From Arachis hypogaea (lineage: Eukaryota > Streptophyta > Magnoliopsida > Fabales > Fabaceae), in the NCBI RefSeq assembly GCF_003086295.3, contig NC_092052.1:23969427-24033426 (forward strand): a stretch of DNA of 64,000 nt, read 5' to 3'. How positions within the stretch are numbered: the first letter of the stretch is position 1; the number at the start of each line of letters is the position of its first letter. The notes under the pieces were generated by a model, which worked only from the letters and a program-made list of their open reading frames with translations, searched no databases and was not told the DNA's origin. The translations under genes and the position numbers were made by a program. Below are positions 44,552 to 57,089 of this stretch, piece after piece.

Positions 44552-45333
44552 AGACGCACGGCCAGGGAGAGGAAGACGGGTGCCTTGTCACCGTCGCGCT
44601 CCGCCATTGCTGCCGATGCTTCTGGTCCTCACCGCTGCTCTTTGTCGTTCCTACTCCCTAGGGTCCCAATTCCGCTTCTAATTCGTTTTGCTTCTGCTTC
44701 TAATTATGATTTTATTGTTCATTATTTCTTCTGCTTATAATTTCTTTTGCTTCTGATTTGATCTTCGATCTCGTTGTGTTCTGATTTCTTTGATCTGCTG
44801 CAATGCGCAGTACCACATTTCTCTGAACTTTGTATTTCTGATTCTATTTTTTATGTTTATTACATTGGTTGTGCTTCTGATTCTATTATTTTTGTTGCTG
44901 GTGCTATGATGAAGAAGAAGAAAAGGAAGCAAATATGCTTCTGATTCTATTTTTTGATTCTGTATCTTATTTTATTAATATATTATTCTACTAATTTTGC
45001 TTCTATTTTTGATGTTTTTGATGCTTTTGATTCTACTTCTGTTGCTTCTACTTTTGTTTTCAATTCTACTTCTGCTTATGCTTCTGTTGCTTCTGCTTCT
45101 ATTTTTTGCTTATTATTGTTGCTGTAGAAGAAAAAAAAGAGATGGCTTCATTGTTTTTGCTTTTGATTCATTGTTGTTGCTGAGTATATTTTGGTGAAGA
45201 AGGAGTCGGGTATAATTGTCCAAAGGACGATTTAAAATCAACTCGAACCATAGGGACGATTTTGTATGCAAAAAAAAGTTGGGGACGAAAAAAATTTTCG
45301 ATCTATACGTTAGGGACTAAAATCGTACTTACC
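44154..45333. mobile_element. Non-autonomous TIR element (1.18 kb)
   Basis: Imperfect terminal inverted repeats: GGGTTAAGTACGATTTTGG at the left, and the complement GGTAAGTACGATTTTAG at the right. Homology (GTCCCTAA, AATCGTCC) continues for over 100 bp on each side. The interior holds (AG)13 at 44521-44546, a GC-rich stretch (44440-44660) and a degenerate TGCTTCTGATTCTATTTTT repeat (44660-45120). No gene. The superfamily is uncertain (Mutator-like is likely). Confidence 0.65.
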
Positions 45334-46262
45334 TTTTTTGTTATTTTCAAAGATTATATTTTTATATTTATATTTACAAATACACATATCTCGTTTACAC
45401 TGTAAACAGAATACATTCATAATTATCTCATTTACATTGTAAACGAGATAAATTAATGTGATGTAAATTGGTAAATACGGTACAAATTACATATTTTGGT
45501 AATAATTAAATTATTTATTTAAAATATCCCAATAAAGGAAATTACTTGTGGAAATTAAATTAAGCAAAGAAGTAGTGATGAAAGAAAAAAAACTTGATGA
45601 AAAAAAGTAAATTTTGAAGAAAATAAAAATAAGAAATATCATGAATGAAACTTAAGCGATAGACACAGCCCTAAATGCTGGCTTCCATGGAAGAAAACAT
45701 AAAGTTCCGACTGTCAATGGCGTAGGCGACTGGCTTGTTCCGATCAAAATTTTTAGCTGTGGCGAAGGGAGGACCTTGTGGCGACAATATGAGTTGGTTT
45801 TGTCAAGGTAGGTGATCTTCACTTTCCACATGAGCGGTTTTGATTGCTGTAAGAAGCCATAGTCATGGGGTTAGTAACATGTTAGACTCTCAATTTGCAG
45901 GGATCAGGAATTTATTTTGTAAATGGAAAGTGATCTGGAAGGGGACTTCGATTTTTTAGGCCATTGGATGAATGAGTGGAGCTCGGACTTCGAGGATGAG
46001 GAGTAGGAGATGCATGGGCTCAATGTATGGCATCGGAGGAAAGGGACACTAATATGTGTGATGAAAGAAGAAATCCTATTCCACGGTAAAAGATGCAAAA
46101 TTATCCGTGCTTAATTTGCTAAACCTTCCTTAAGGAAACTAACCATGAAGCCACGTGTCAGCATCCCATTGAATGCTCATTTTATAGCCACTGCTAGCCA
46201 CGACTACTGTGGCCACCAGAGACGCAGCTATACACACACACACATATATATATCAAAAATTT
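45334..46262. other. Non-coding stretch with two palindromes
   Basis: Palindromes CTCGTTTACACTGTAAAC (45390-45407) and ATCTCATTTACATTGTAAAC... (45425-45449) are copies of one motif. The remainder, including a short ORF on the minus strand near 46000, has no recognisable content. Confidence 0.4.
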
Positions 46263-48587
46263 TTAGGCTTCAATTGAGTGGTCAGCTTGTTGCACCTTTT
46301 CTGTCTCTTTCTTTCTACTCAAGCATGAAAAAGGGACCTCTAGGAGTGATTCATTAGGTTCTTCCTTCAGATTCGGGTCCTTAGGTTCAACCTTCTTGCA
46401 ATCCTCTTGATCACTTGAATTATGCATGGTCTTGAAAATATGAAAGATTTGATGCTCATCATGCACTATCAACATTAATTCACCCTTTTCAACATCAATA
46501 AGGGCTCTTCCAATAGCTAGTAAAGGTCCCCCTAGAATGATGAAGGCATGTTTATCTTCCTCAATGTCAAGAATGACAAAATCCACTGGGAGAAAGAATT
46601 TTTTCACTTTGATCATGACATTTTCAACCACTCCATATGCAAGCTTCATTGATTTGTCTGCAAGTTGTAGAGCTATATTCGTGGGCTTCAACTCTTGAAT
46701 TTGTAACCTCTTCATCACAGAAAGGCATTAGATTAATACTTGTCCCTAAATCACATAAAGCTCTATCAAAGGTAGTATTGCCAATAGTTCAAGGAATTTG
46801 AAAACTCTCTGGATCTTTCTTCTTTGTTAGCAAGGTCCTTTGAATAATTGCACTACACTCCTTGGTCATCACCACTGTTTGGCCTCCCTTTAAGAATTTC
46901 TTCTTGGGCAACAAATCCTTCATAAATGTAGTATATAAGGGCATTTGTTCAAGAGCTTCTATGAATGGAATGTTCATGTGCAAAGTCTTGAATATCTCCA
47001 AGGATTTGGAATATTGCTTTTCCTTGTTTTCTCTTTGGAGCCTTTGAGGATATGGAACTCTTAGCTTGTATTCACGCACTGGAATTCTCTCTTTTGGTGG
47101 AACTTCTGTAGTTGGAATTGATTGCTTGAGGGTGGGTTGCACGTGCTCCTCTTGATGAATGTCCTCTATTGCCTCCTTTCTTGCCTTGACAGTGTACTCC
47201 TCCTTCTTGGTTTCTTCTTTTTTTTTCTTCTCCTACTACCTTTTTACTTTTCGAGTAAATAGCCTTGAACTCCTCCCGTGGGTTTGGAATTGTATCACTG
47301 GGAAGTGTTTGGATGGGTTTGGCTAGTTGTTGAGCAAGTTGGCTTATTTTTACCTCCAGATTTTTCAATGAAGCTCCTTGATTCTTGAAGTTGGTTTCTA
47401 TTCTTTCCATGAATTTTTCTAAGGCTAATTCAAGGTTAGAAAGTCTCTGAGAGTTTTGTTGTGTTGGTTGTGAGGGAGGTGGTGGTTGGTGAAAGTGGTT
47501 CACAGGAGGGTTATTTGAGTTGTGGTGATGGTTATTAAAATTGTTCTACTGGGGGTTATTGAATTGAGTAGGCTGGTAGGTGTTGCTGAACTGGTTAGGC
47601 CTCTGGTTTTGATTTTCCCACCCAAAATTTGGGTGGTTTCTCCATCCGGAGTTATAGGTTTTAGAGAAAGGATCATTGTGAGACTTATCTAGGTAATTGA
47701 CTTGCTCCATGGACACGTATCCATAATCCATGCCTTCACCTTGAGATAATCCATTACTTGCACCATAGGAATTCTCTTGGGAGCTTACTGTCGAGACTTG
47801 TATTCCTCCTAGGTGTTGAGTAATTGCATTTATTTGCTAAGAGAGGACTTTATTCTGAGCCAAAAGGGTATCCAAAGCATCTAACTCCAAGACTCCTTTC
47901 CTTGATGATCTTTCAGAAGAGTAGAGGTATTGATTATTGGTCACCATCTCAATCAATTATTGTGCTTCCTCAATAGTTTTCTTCATATGCAAAAATCCTT
48001 TAGCCGAGTTATCCAATAAAACCTGTAAGGCGGGGTAATCCCTCATAAAAAATCTGAAGCTGGACCCAGTTAGAGAACTTGTCTTGAGGGCACTTTCTGA
48101 GCATCTCATTGTACCTCTCCCAAGCTTCATAAAGTTACTTTCCTTCATGCTGTCTGAAGGTTTGAACGTCGGTTCTGAGCTTAGTCAACCTTTGAGGTGG
48201 GAAGAACTTGTTTAGGAACTTGGTGACCAAGACCTCCCGTGTGGCTATACTATCCTTGCGCTGATTATCTAGCCACTGCTTATCCCGGTCTCTCACAGCA
48301 AAAAGAGAGAGAAATAGTCGGTAAACTTTAGTTGTGACGTCATTTGTTTTGACTGTGTTATAAATTTGTAGGAAATTAGATATAGACAGATTCAGATCAT
48401 CCTGCGAGCTCCCACTAAACTGACAATTTTGCTGAACGAATGTAACAAGTTGTGGCTTTAGTTCAAAATTGTTGGCATTCACAGTAGGTGTCACAATGCT
48501 ACTTCCACAACTCCCTAGATTCGGATTGGTGTAAGATCTGAGAGTTCTCCTGAGTAGAGGGACGTTGACAGTATTTTTATCTGCCAT
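46263..48587 (-). pseudogene. Gypsy gag and protease remnant
   Basis: Minus strand. Gag starts at ATG 48587 and shows the retrotransposon gag domain (FLSLFAVRDRDKQWLDNQ, LTKFLNKFFPP-like, then WERYNEMLRKCPQ after a stop near 48133). A Pro/Gln/Asn-rich region follows (47730-47450, HFHQPPPPSQPTQQN). Protease has its DLGTS active site near 46752, and the frame 46718-46263 continues the aspartyl protease fold (LQLADKSMKLAYGVV, DFVILDI). Several stops and frameshifts are present. Homology ends at about 46263; RT, RNase H, integrase and the 3' LTR are missing. Confidence 0.85.
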
Positions 48588-49288
48588 GTCTTGATCAAAC
48601 TCTTTTTCAATTACTTCTTTAATCCTTTGATTTCTAGCTTGTCTTTTTTGTTGTCAGAGTTATTTCGATCTCAGAATCGTATTGAAGTTGCTCCCTGTCC
48701 TTGTTATTCTGCATAGACAAAAACAACAAGAAAATCAAATTGGAACTCCCTTCACTATGTGAAGAGAATTCTCAGGAGAAATAAATCGAACAGTAAATAA
48801 ATATATATACTTTTTTTTCCAAAAATAAAAAAAAAATAAAGAAAAAAATAAAAATAATAATAAAAGAAAATGAAAAAAACTAAATCTGAATCCTAACCTT
48901 TAAAAAGATTTGAAAAGGGTTTTCAAAGTTCAAAATTTAAAAATTAAAACACCAAACTTGATTTCTTAAATTAATTATACACTTTAAATAACTAACTAAC
49001 TTACTTATAAATTTAAATTAAAAAAAACATCAAACTTAAATTCTAATTATATCTTAACAAAAATTAAATTTAAAATTTAAAATTTTAAAAAATATATTTT
49101 TTTAAAAAAATACCAACTTAAATTCAAATTTTATCTTAAAAATTTAAAATTTAAATTTTTGACTTAACCGAAAAAAGCAAATTTTTTTTAAAAACAAAAC
49201 TTTTTTTTTTAAATAAAAAATGAAATAAAAGAACTTACGTAAGGAAAATAAAAAAGAAGCGAAAAGAGAAAGAAAAAAATTAAAATAA

Positions 49289-49337
<49 letters not shown>

Positions 49338-49533
49338 GAAAATAAAATAAAATAACAAAAATTAAAAGAAAAATAAGAAAACGAAAGTTTTTTTTTAAGA
49401 AAAATAAAATTGAAATTAAAAATTAAAAAAAAAACACAGGGAACGTAAAGAAAAATAAAAAATCTAAATAAACTTAAAAAAATATCTAATCTAGATAATC
49501 AAACAACTGATAATTGTCAATCTCAATTAATTC
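48588..49533 (-). other. 5' leader of the minus-strand gypsy remnant
   Basis: Extremely A-rich on the plus strand, with (AAT)n at about 49290-49337 and low-complexity A/T runs. No gene. Confidence 0.6.
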
Positions 49534-49549
49534 TCGGCAACGGCGCCAA
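49534..49549 (-). promoter_or_regulatory. Primer-binding site, tRNA-Asp type
   Basis: The complement is TGGCGCCGTTGCCGAG, a close match to the 3' end of tRNA-Asp. It lies six bases from the LTR end. Confidence 0.88.
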
Positions 49550-49555
49550 AAACTT

Positions 49556-51006
49556 GATGGCGGATTTTACAAAACCACAAAATACCGGCAAGTGAACCGG
49601 GTCGTATCAAGTAATAAACTCAGATGAGTGAGTATCAATCTCACGAGGATTAACGGATTAAGCAAGTAATAGTTAATTGATTATTCTAGTCAGACAATCA
49701 AAATTTGGGTTTTGAAAACTCTGAAACATAAACAGCAATGAAATAAAGGCAAGGCAATGAGTAACGTAAAGATAATATGATTGAAAGATTTAAGGCTTTG
49801 AAGATGTTAAAACTTCCGGATTTATATTTTTCACTTTTCACCTTAATCATACATAGATACTTTTATGGCAAATCATTGGTAATTAAATTCCAATTTTTTG
49901 GTGATTTAATTTCTCTTTAACCTAATTAATCGCTAATCCCTTAGTCAATTATTTAAGAAAATAGTTGAAGAATGCCCGCTGATTTATAAAACCACACAAT
50001 TCATAATAAGAATCTCCACTAGTTGATTTTATGTCACTTATCAATCCAGTTTCAAAACTTAAGAATTATGAGAATCAATTTTCAAGGTTCATTCAATTAA
50101 TCAACTTTTTCAAGAAGTTAAAAGAAATCAAATCAGAGAAGAATTGTTTCCCAACATATTCAAATCCTTTAAGATGAAGAACAAAAACTTTTTCTTAAGA
50201 AGTAATTAATTGCATAAATTAAAGATAGAAAAGCTAATGTATTAAACCTCCTAACCTTAACTGAGGAAAATTAGAAACTCGTGTTCTTCAGAGAATCCTT
50301 AAGAAATTAAAATTGTAAATTTTAGAAGAGAGAATGAGAGAGGCGAGAGAGATTCCTTCTCTGTGAGTGATCTCACTTATTTATACTAAAATTTCTACTA
50401 ATTCAAATTCTAAAACTAATCTTATCTTAACCAGAGTAGTTAAGATAACTTCCTAATTTAAATTTAAAAAAACTAAATAATATATTTTTCTAATAAAAAA
50501 TAAATAATATAAATTAAATACATGAGACTGCATTGCTGAGGACATGGGGACCACCCTGGGTGTAGAAACCGGCACCAAACTTGAAGTTGTGGCATTTGGC
50601 GCCAAGGTTGCTTCGTGGACTGATTCTAAATGCCAATGTCACGGCGTTTAGTGCCATGATACCAGAGAGAAAGTATGACTCATTATATATCGTTGAAAAG
50701 ATCTAAAAGTTGTCTTTCTAATTCCACTAAAAGTGTATCATTTGGAGCTCTGTAGCTCATGTTATGCGCGTTAGAGTGTGAAGAGGTCAGGTTGCCAGTA
50801 TCCACGAATTCTCTTTGTACTTGTCTTCAATTTTTTGTTCATCCTTATGCTTTTGCTTCTCTTTTCCTAAAATTTCTCTACAAGAATCATGAAACCAAGA
50901 AAATTAAAATATTAATAGAATAGTCTTAAAAATCATATAATACCAAGCAAAAGTCATGAATTTTCTATGAAAAATGCCCAAGAAAAGTGCTTAAGATGCT
51001 CATGCA
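49556..51006 (-). repeat. 5' LTR of the minus-strand gypsy remnant
   Basis: On the minus strand it runs from about TGCATGAGCATC (51006) to CGCCATCA (49556). TATA box GTATAAATA lies near 50388. Its U3 (50681-50797) carries the block shared with other families, and GGCGCCAAATGCC-type motifs lie at 50560-50650. It is related to the LTR at 15241 and 23840. Confidence 0.75.
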
Positions 51007-51015
51007 CTATTAAGT

Positions 51016-51520
51016 AGCTTCTTGAAGGTAATGAGGCACAAGGAGATGAAAGTGGTTATCACAAACGGTGATGAATCCATGCGAGAGGCCATTAGAAGTG
51101 AATTTTCGAACGCGACACATAGGCTATGCACTTGGCATCTTGTTCAAAATGCTGTTGTGAATATCAAGGACAAAGATTTTTGTGCTGTATTTAAGACTAT
51201 TGTGTATGGTCACTTTGATGTGGAAGAGTTTGACAATTATTGAGTGGACATGGTCATATCATTCGGTCTAGAGGAGAACGATTGGATTGCAAAGACATAC
51301 AAAAAGAGAGAGATGTGGACAAATGCTTACTTGGGTAGGAAGTTTTGTGCTGGCATTCAAACTACTTCTCGGTGCTAGGTATTAGTTCATCACTAAAGAA
51401 ATTTATCAAGTCTAGCAATTACTTACTTGAGTTGGTTGAGTACCTGGATCGAGTAGTTATGGATTACCAGAGTAACGAATTCATTGCAGATTACAAGACT
51501 CTTTACTCAAATCCGGTGAG
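51016..51520 (+). pseudogene. FAR1/FHY3-type MULE transposase fragment
   Basis: The reading VVITNGDESMREAIRSEF, then HRLCTWHLVQNA and YKKREMWTNAY, is typical of FAR1-related sequences, which derive from MULE transposases. D (NGDES) and the CxxH-like CTWH are visible. A TGA at 51241-51243 replaces a Trp codon, and a frameshift near 51360 moves to the frame SSLKKFIKSSNYLLELVEY. Both ends are lost: the left meets an LTR and the right meets gypsy integrase sequence. Confidence 0.8.
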
Positions 51521-51559
51521 GGAAAGCAACACTTTGTGTCCCTATTGTTACAGAAATCA

Positions 51560-52605
51560 TATAAATGAGTATGTGGAAACTACATCGGCGGCCGAGCATT
51601 ATCCGCCAAGATATTAAGAACAAGTTACTACTGGTCAATCATGAAGAGAGATTGCATAGCCAACGTCAAAGCATGCGACAATTGTCAAAAACACGCCACG
51701 ATCTCAACAACACCAGCCGAAAAGCTGCATACTCTAGAAGTAAGCTGGCCTTTCAATAGATGGGGGCTGGACATTCTCGGACCATTCCCGAAAGTGTCAA
51801 GGCAAGTAAAATTTCTTTTGGTATCAATATACTACTTTTCGAAATGGATAGAAGCTCAACCTCTCGCACGAATAAAGCCGAAAAGGTGAGATCTTTCCTT
51901 TGGAAAAACATTATATGCCGCTATGGTATACCAAGAGAAATAATTTCTGATAACGGTAGACAATTTACAAACCATAACCTCACTATTTTCTTACAAAACT
52001 TTAACATAAAGCATCATTTTAGTTCAGTAGAACATCCACAAACGAATGGGCAGGTGGAATCAGCTAACCAAGTCATTTTGCAGGCCTTAAAAAAGAAGTT
52101 GGACGATGTCAAAGGCGAATGGGCTGGCCTTATTCCTGAAATCCTATGGGGCTACAATACAACAATTCACTCAGCAACAGGAAAAACCCCTTTCAAGCTA
52201 GTATACGGGGCAGAAGCTCTTATACCAGTAGAGATCGAAATGCCAACTCTGAGAGCCGAATTATATAATCAAAACAGAAATAACGATGAAAGATCAACTA
52301 ACCTAGATCTTATTGACGAAGAAAGAGAGATGGCAGCAATAAGACAACAAGCAATGAAACAACTCATACAAAAACGACACGACAAAAAGGTAATCCCCCG
52401 AGCATTTGAACCGGGAGAGCTTATCCTCAGAAAAACAGAGGAAGCAAGAAAGCCTCAAGCTCATGGGAAATTAGCGACAAACTGGGAAGGCACATTCCGA
52501 ATCAATAGAGTTCTCGGCAAGGGAGCATACCAACTAGAGACACTATTAGGGAATCTAGTACCAGGAAACTGGAATGTATCCTCCTTGAGGAAATACCAAT
52601 CATGA
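51560..52605 (+). pseudogene. Tat-type gypsy integrase
   Basis: Starts inside the zinc-binding region (IGGRALSAKILRTSYYW, CDNCQKH). The catalytic D is in WGLDILGPFP (near 51770). A frameshift near 51885 precedes the second D (IISDNGRQF) and E (TNGQVESANQ). The C-terminal domain (FEPGELILRKTEEA, GTFRINRVLGKGAYQLE) ends at TGA 52603-52605. It differs from the Athila-type integrase at 11705 and belongs to a separate lineage. RT and gag are missing; the 5' break is the junction with the FAR1-like fragment. Confidence 0.88.
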
Positions 52606-53027
52606 TGTATATCAAAGCGGATGAAGGTACTCATTTTCCCATTTGAGGTTTTATCCCATAAAAGCAGGGTTTTACTCAAAGGGTTTTAATGAGGCCGGAC
52701 GCCATATCCTATTATGCAAATAACATAACTATTTCAATCGATTTTTTTGCATAAAAAAAACAACAAACACAATACTACGATAACACTATTATCAATTCAA
52801 AATATATAACCAGAATCTAAATTGAGCGTCATACTCGGAACAAGTTATAACAAACAAAACCGAGCTTTAGACTCGACAAAAGTCAAAACAAACAAATGCC
52901 AGAAAACTCGACAACATCCAAAATACATCAAAAAGTCAAATTTACAAACCAATACAAAACAACTAATACTTTTCATTCTATCTTATCCCCAATGCTTGAA
53001 CCATCACTCTACTTGTCAGCCTCATCA

Positions 53028-54706
53028 TCAATCAACTCCCCATTTCACGATGATTTTGGTAGCATCCAGCTTGCCAACGTCAACCTTAGGAAACAAGACT
53101 CGAACTTGGGCAGCAGCTCGGTCAAAACCCTGGGCAAATGCCTCATACACCTCATTCTCAAGCTCCTTTACCCGAGCTACAAGCTGACCATTCTCAGACT
53201 TCAAGGTTTTAGACTCCTCGGCGGCTGATGCCGGCAATCGCTTTTCCCCAGCTAGCTCGGTCTCTAGAAGATGAAAGCTCGATGATCATCTTCTCTTTCT
53301 TCTGTACAGCAGAAGACAACTCAGCAACACTAACAGACTCTTTTGCCTCCAATTCAACAGCAAGCTCCTGAACCCGCCCAATAGCAACAATCTGAGCACC
53401 AATCACCTACGACAAAACCCAACCATCAGAAACAACTTAAAAGAGTTAAGATAAACAAATGTGAAAAATAAGGATACCTAAAGGAAACGGCTAATTCCAG
53501 CTCAGCCAATCTCGTTAATCATTTTCGAATCCTCAGGGAAGCGACAAAATTCATCAGCCAGCGTCGCAAAGGGAAAGAACCTTGACCACAGAGACCTCAT
53601 GTTGTCATCATCACGATACAAGTGAAGCCTTTTCTGAGACTCATAAGCGGATTCAACAATTGGTAGAATAGGCGAGTCCCCCTCCTTACTTTCAACATCC
53701 TTCTCACGATTCCTCACCCTTTTTCTTTTTGGACGAGGGTTAGCCTCGGGCTGCACAACAACAGTTCCACCCTCCTTGTTCACACTAGTCGTCGACCCCT
53801 TCTTCTCACTTTTCTTCCTTTGGCTAAAGAAGGACTTCAGCCCAGCAGTAGTAATGGTCGGAGCTTTCTCGGCTACAAAAGAATTACAAGAAAATAAGTA
53901 TCAGCAAACACTATATCACCGCACCAAGAATCATTTCAAAATAAGTTACCTAAATAATCCAACACGGCCTCCTTATCCGAATCCCACTTTAACAACTTCG
54001 TAACAGATAACAGTCCTGTTGACTCTAACATCTCTAACAAAAGCTCCAAAACGATATTATCATCCATTACCCTATCATCAACATCAAGAACCTGGACAGG
54101 CTCAAGTGACCAAGAAATAGGAAACCTCTCCTCCAAAAACTCATTCAAGTAAACGGAAAACTCATCATCAACACTCCTCACTTTCACAAACATATTCTTA
54201 AAATCCTTATACGAAGACTTATGCAGAGAAAAGATAGAGCGACGAGGATGGCTGCTAAAGTTTACCCATAAACCACGTCTAACACCCTTGGTCTAGAACA
54301 AGGAGAAGAAAACCCTAAGAGACGGAGGATATTCCAAGATATCCATCAAATTCTCAAATGCACGAACAAAACCCCATGAATTGGGATGTAATTGAGACGG
54401 GGCGCAGTTCAGCCAAAACAAAACCCCACATTCAAAATCAGTAAAAGGGAGCCGAACACCAAGATCAGTCAACAAACAAGAGTAAAGGTAAAAATATGAC
54501 CACCCATCAACCTTTTCGCATACACGATCGTTACCTCCACAAGGCAAAATCTCTATATTTATACCATGACCTTCCCTTACCTACACATTGGACCCCAACA
54601 CCTTCACAGACTCAACATCACTAAACTGGAAGACGCAACATTTTACCTGCTCACTAACCCAGTTACAGGGATCACTCTCTATAACAACAACCTTGACTTT
54701 TTCCAT
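53028..54706 (-). pseudogene. Antisense ORF of Tat-type element (putative gypsy-type transposon protein)
   Basis: Lies opposite to integrase, between pol and the 3' LTR. From ATG 54706 one frame runs to about 53945, interrupted by TAG near 54573 where a Trp is expected. It includes CGGNDRVCEKVDGWSYF, LGVRLPFTDFECGVL and LHPNSWGFVRAFE, the pattern of Pfam 'Putative gypsy type transposon'. A GTAACTT donor near 53947 and a TTTTGTAG acceptor near 53874 join it to a basic linker (PKRKRVRNREK, a likely nuclear signal). Later exons (53406-53028) encode a coiled coil (VQELAVELEAKES, VKELENEVYEAF). Frameshifts occur near 53508 and 53250. Its function is unknown; antisense ORFs at this place are known in Tat elements. 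Confidence 0.65.
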
Positions 54707-55184
54707 GACTTTGAAAACAACAAGAAAGAAAAACAAAACAGAAGAAAAGAAAAGGGACTAGAATCCTTCAAAACCTACCTTTACCACTCATTCTCCTCTG
54801 AAGACAGAAAACACAAAGTATAGGATCAAACCAACAAAATAAATTTGGGAACTCACTTAAGACAGAAGTAGGTAATAAAACCAAAGGAAAGTGAAACGGT
54901 TCTTCACCTTTTAATAACCGTTCCAATCCCAACCATTCATTCCTTAAAACAACATCCAAGGGTTAGGACGCCACCGAAAATTGAGCCACGTTTCACATCA
55001 ATCATTTCAACCAGCGCGGGAAATGAAGTGGTAATTAAATGCGTAAATCTTTCTTTCCCAAGAAAATCAAGGCAAGCTCGGGAGAAAGGAACATCCGCAA
55101 GGAAATATCTACAGCCGAGGTACACGGAAGAACTAAAAGCTCGCCTTTGTTTTCTTACAAACAACATGGCAAGTTTGGGGGCTA

Positions 55185-55601
55185 TGATACGTAATGTATA
55201 CTTCGGCAACCATAACAAACGAATATCTCAGCACAAAACAGAATTAAATAATAACAACCCACAGAATCCGGACGAGCTATATAAAGCTCGGAACCACAAC
55301 TAACGAGTCAAACGCTATCCTTATGGATAACTTCGGCAAAGACGGAGAATTCCGAAACTAACTCCAACCAAACAATCTCAAACGCCTATATAAACAGATA
55401 GATAACCTCGGAGTAGGACAGGTCACATAACTCACTCTGATTTATTATTATCACTTTTCTTACTTCATATTCTTACTTGAGCGTCAGAGTGCTTTTTGCA
55501 GGTGCTCCCGTCGCGGTGTTCCGAGCCTAGCCATCGTATAACTCTTCCATCTGAGCTCGGTCGACAGCAGAGGAAGTCGTCGTACCTCGGACTCATACGC
55601 A
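55185..55601 (+). repeat. 3' LTR of Tat-type element
   Basis: Preceded by a PPT (AAGTTTGGGGGC) and beginning TGATACGTAATG, it ends near CTCATACGCA. TATA box CTATATAAAC at 55386-55395, with another TATATAAAG near 55280. The exact 3' boundary is uncertain. No second LTR of this element lies in the window. Confidence 0.65.
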
Positions 55602-55639
55602 TGGAACACATACAAAATCAAATAAAAAAATATTATTTG

Positions 55640-55775
55640 TACGTTAAAATCTATTACTATGTATTTATATATAAATACTATTTATTTTTTTAAAATTAGA
55701 AGTGAGACTCAAACTCGAACCTTTAGATAAAGATTATGAGACTATACCATTTGAATTATAGTTCGTTGGCAATAC
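55640..55775 (-). repeat. SINE-like repeat, copy 1
   Basis: On the minus strand it contains a possible A box (TCAAATGGTATAGTC) and B box (GGTTCGAGTTTGAGTC) about 35 bp apart, followed by an AT-rich tail. It is repeated at 60338-60456. The tRNA origin is inference; it is not a tRNA gene. Confidence 0.45.
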
Positions 55776-57089
55776 ATGTATAATTTAACTAATTTTTAAT
55801 GTGTACTTTGTATGCCAATATGTATTCTATTTTAGTAGTTAATTTTTAGTAACTGATTTTGATATATACAGTTAATCAAACAATATATACTTCCAACTCT
55901 CAAAAAAATAAACAAAACAAAATACTTCTTATCAATATAAAGAAAAAATAGAAAAGTCTTACAAAAAAATTTTCTAACCAAAAACGAGACCAAATCAATT
56001 AGTATTTAAAATATAAAAGTAGATAAATATAGCTCTAAAATTTTATAAGCTACATTATAAAATGATACATCTCAAAATTCAAAATTATGCTCAATTTATA
56101 GAACTAATAAAAAAGATGTTGTTGGAACCGCTTAAAATTCACGAAATCATCTATAAGAGGGAAAAAGAAAAACCAAATCACTACACTTGAAACTAAACTT
56201 CCAAAAAAAAATCCAAAATAATACTTATTCCCAAGCTTATAGCTAAAGAATAATTACATCTCAAATTTATTTAAAATAACTAAAATAGCCAAGTACCTAG
56301 CTAACTTTATTGTTACAGATTTTAGAATGAGAAGCTACCTGCAGTATCCTAGCCTCCCAACAAACATATTGGAAGTATACCACTACAAAAACAATAGCAA
56401 TCATGCAAGTATCAACCAAACAAAAAGAGCCTGCAAACGTGATAATATAAAGGGTGAATCAGTAAATCTCAGTGAAAGCAGATAAACAAAGTGGACAAAA
56501 AGGAGAAACATGTGACATGAAACGATTTTTGAAAAAAATAAAAATAAAAAGTAAGATAGTTTGATTATTATATATAATCAGTAATAGTAAACATTAGTAG
56601 TGATCACAAAGTGTCAACTCTATGCTTTCTTAGAAAATATAAGAGAATTAATTTGTATAGCTTAGTCGTATATTAAGAACACCAATTTCTTATTAAGTCT
56701 AATACTTTTCCAAAATCATTTTTCTTCAAATAGATGGCGATTTTGTTCACTAAATACGAGTACCATGTATAAAAACTTTAAACCACTTTCTGGGTGTAAG
56801 TAAAATATATAGTCAGGATTCTCATGGCTTTGACGAGGGATAATCATCTATTCTCTTAGCTTTGACAAGCTGTAATCATCTAAAATGAATTTCACTCACT
56901 ATAATATAGATAAATGCATCCTTCTAAAGTAATATTTGCTTTTTAAAAAAGATGAAACATGTTTACACTTTCGACTCAGTTACATGCATTTTCAAATCTT
57001 TTTCCCTGTGAAATCCAAAGAAAACAAAGCAAACTATTACAATAACTTGCAGCAGTCAGCGTTTATGTGACTTATTTTTTGATAAAGCT
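55776..57089. other. AT-rich intergenic DNA
   Basis: No gene. A 32-bp phrase ending GGGATAATCATCT/GCTGTAATCATCT is repeated twice at about 56818-56881. Confidence 0.4.

Noticed and set aside
54937..55218. 93-codon minus-strand ORF as a first exon of the antisense gene
   Set aside because: It overlaps the PPT and LTR start and lacks the domain pattern; the antisense coding sequence is better explained from ATG 54706.
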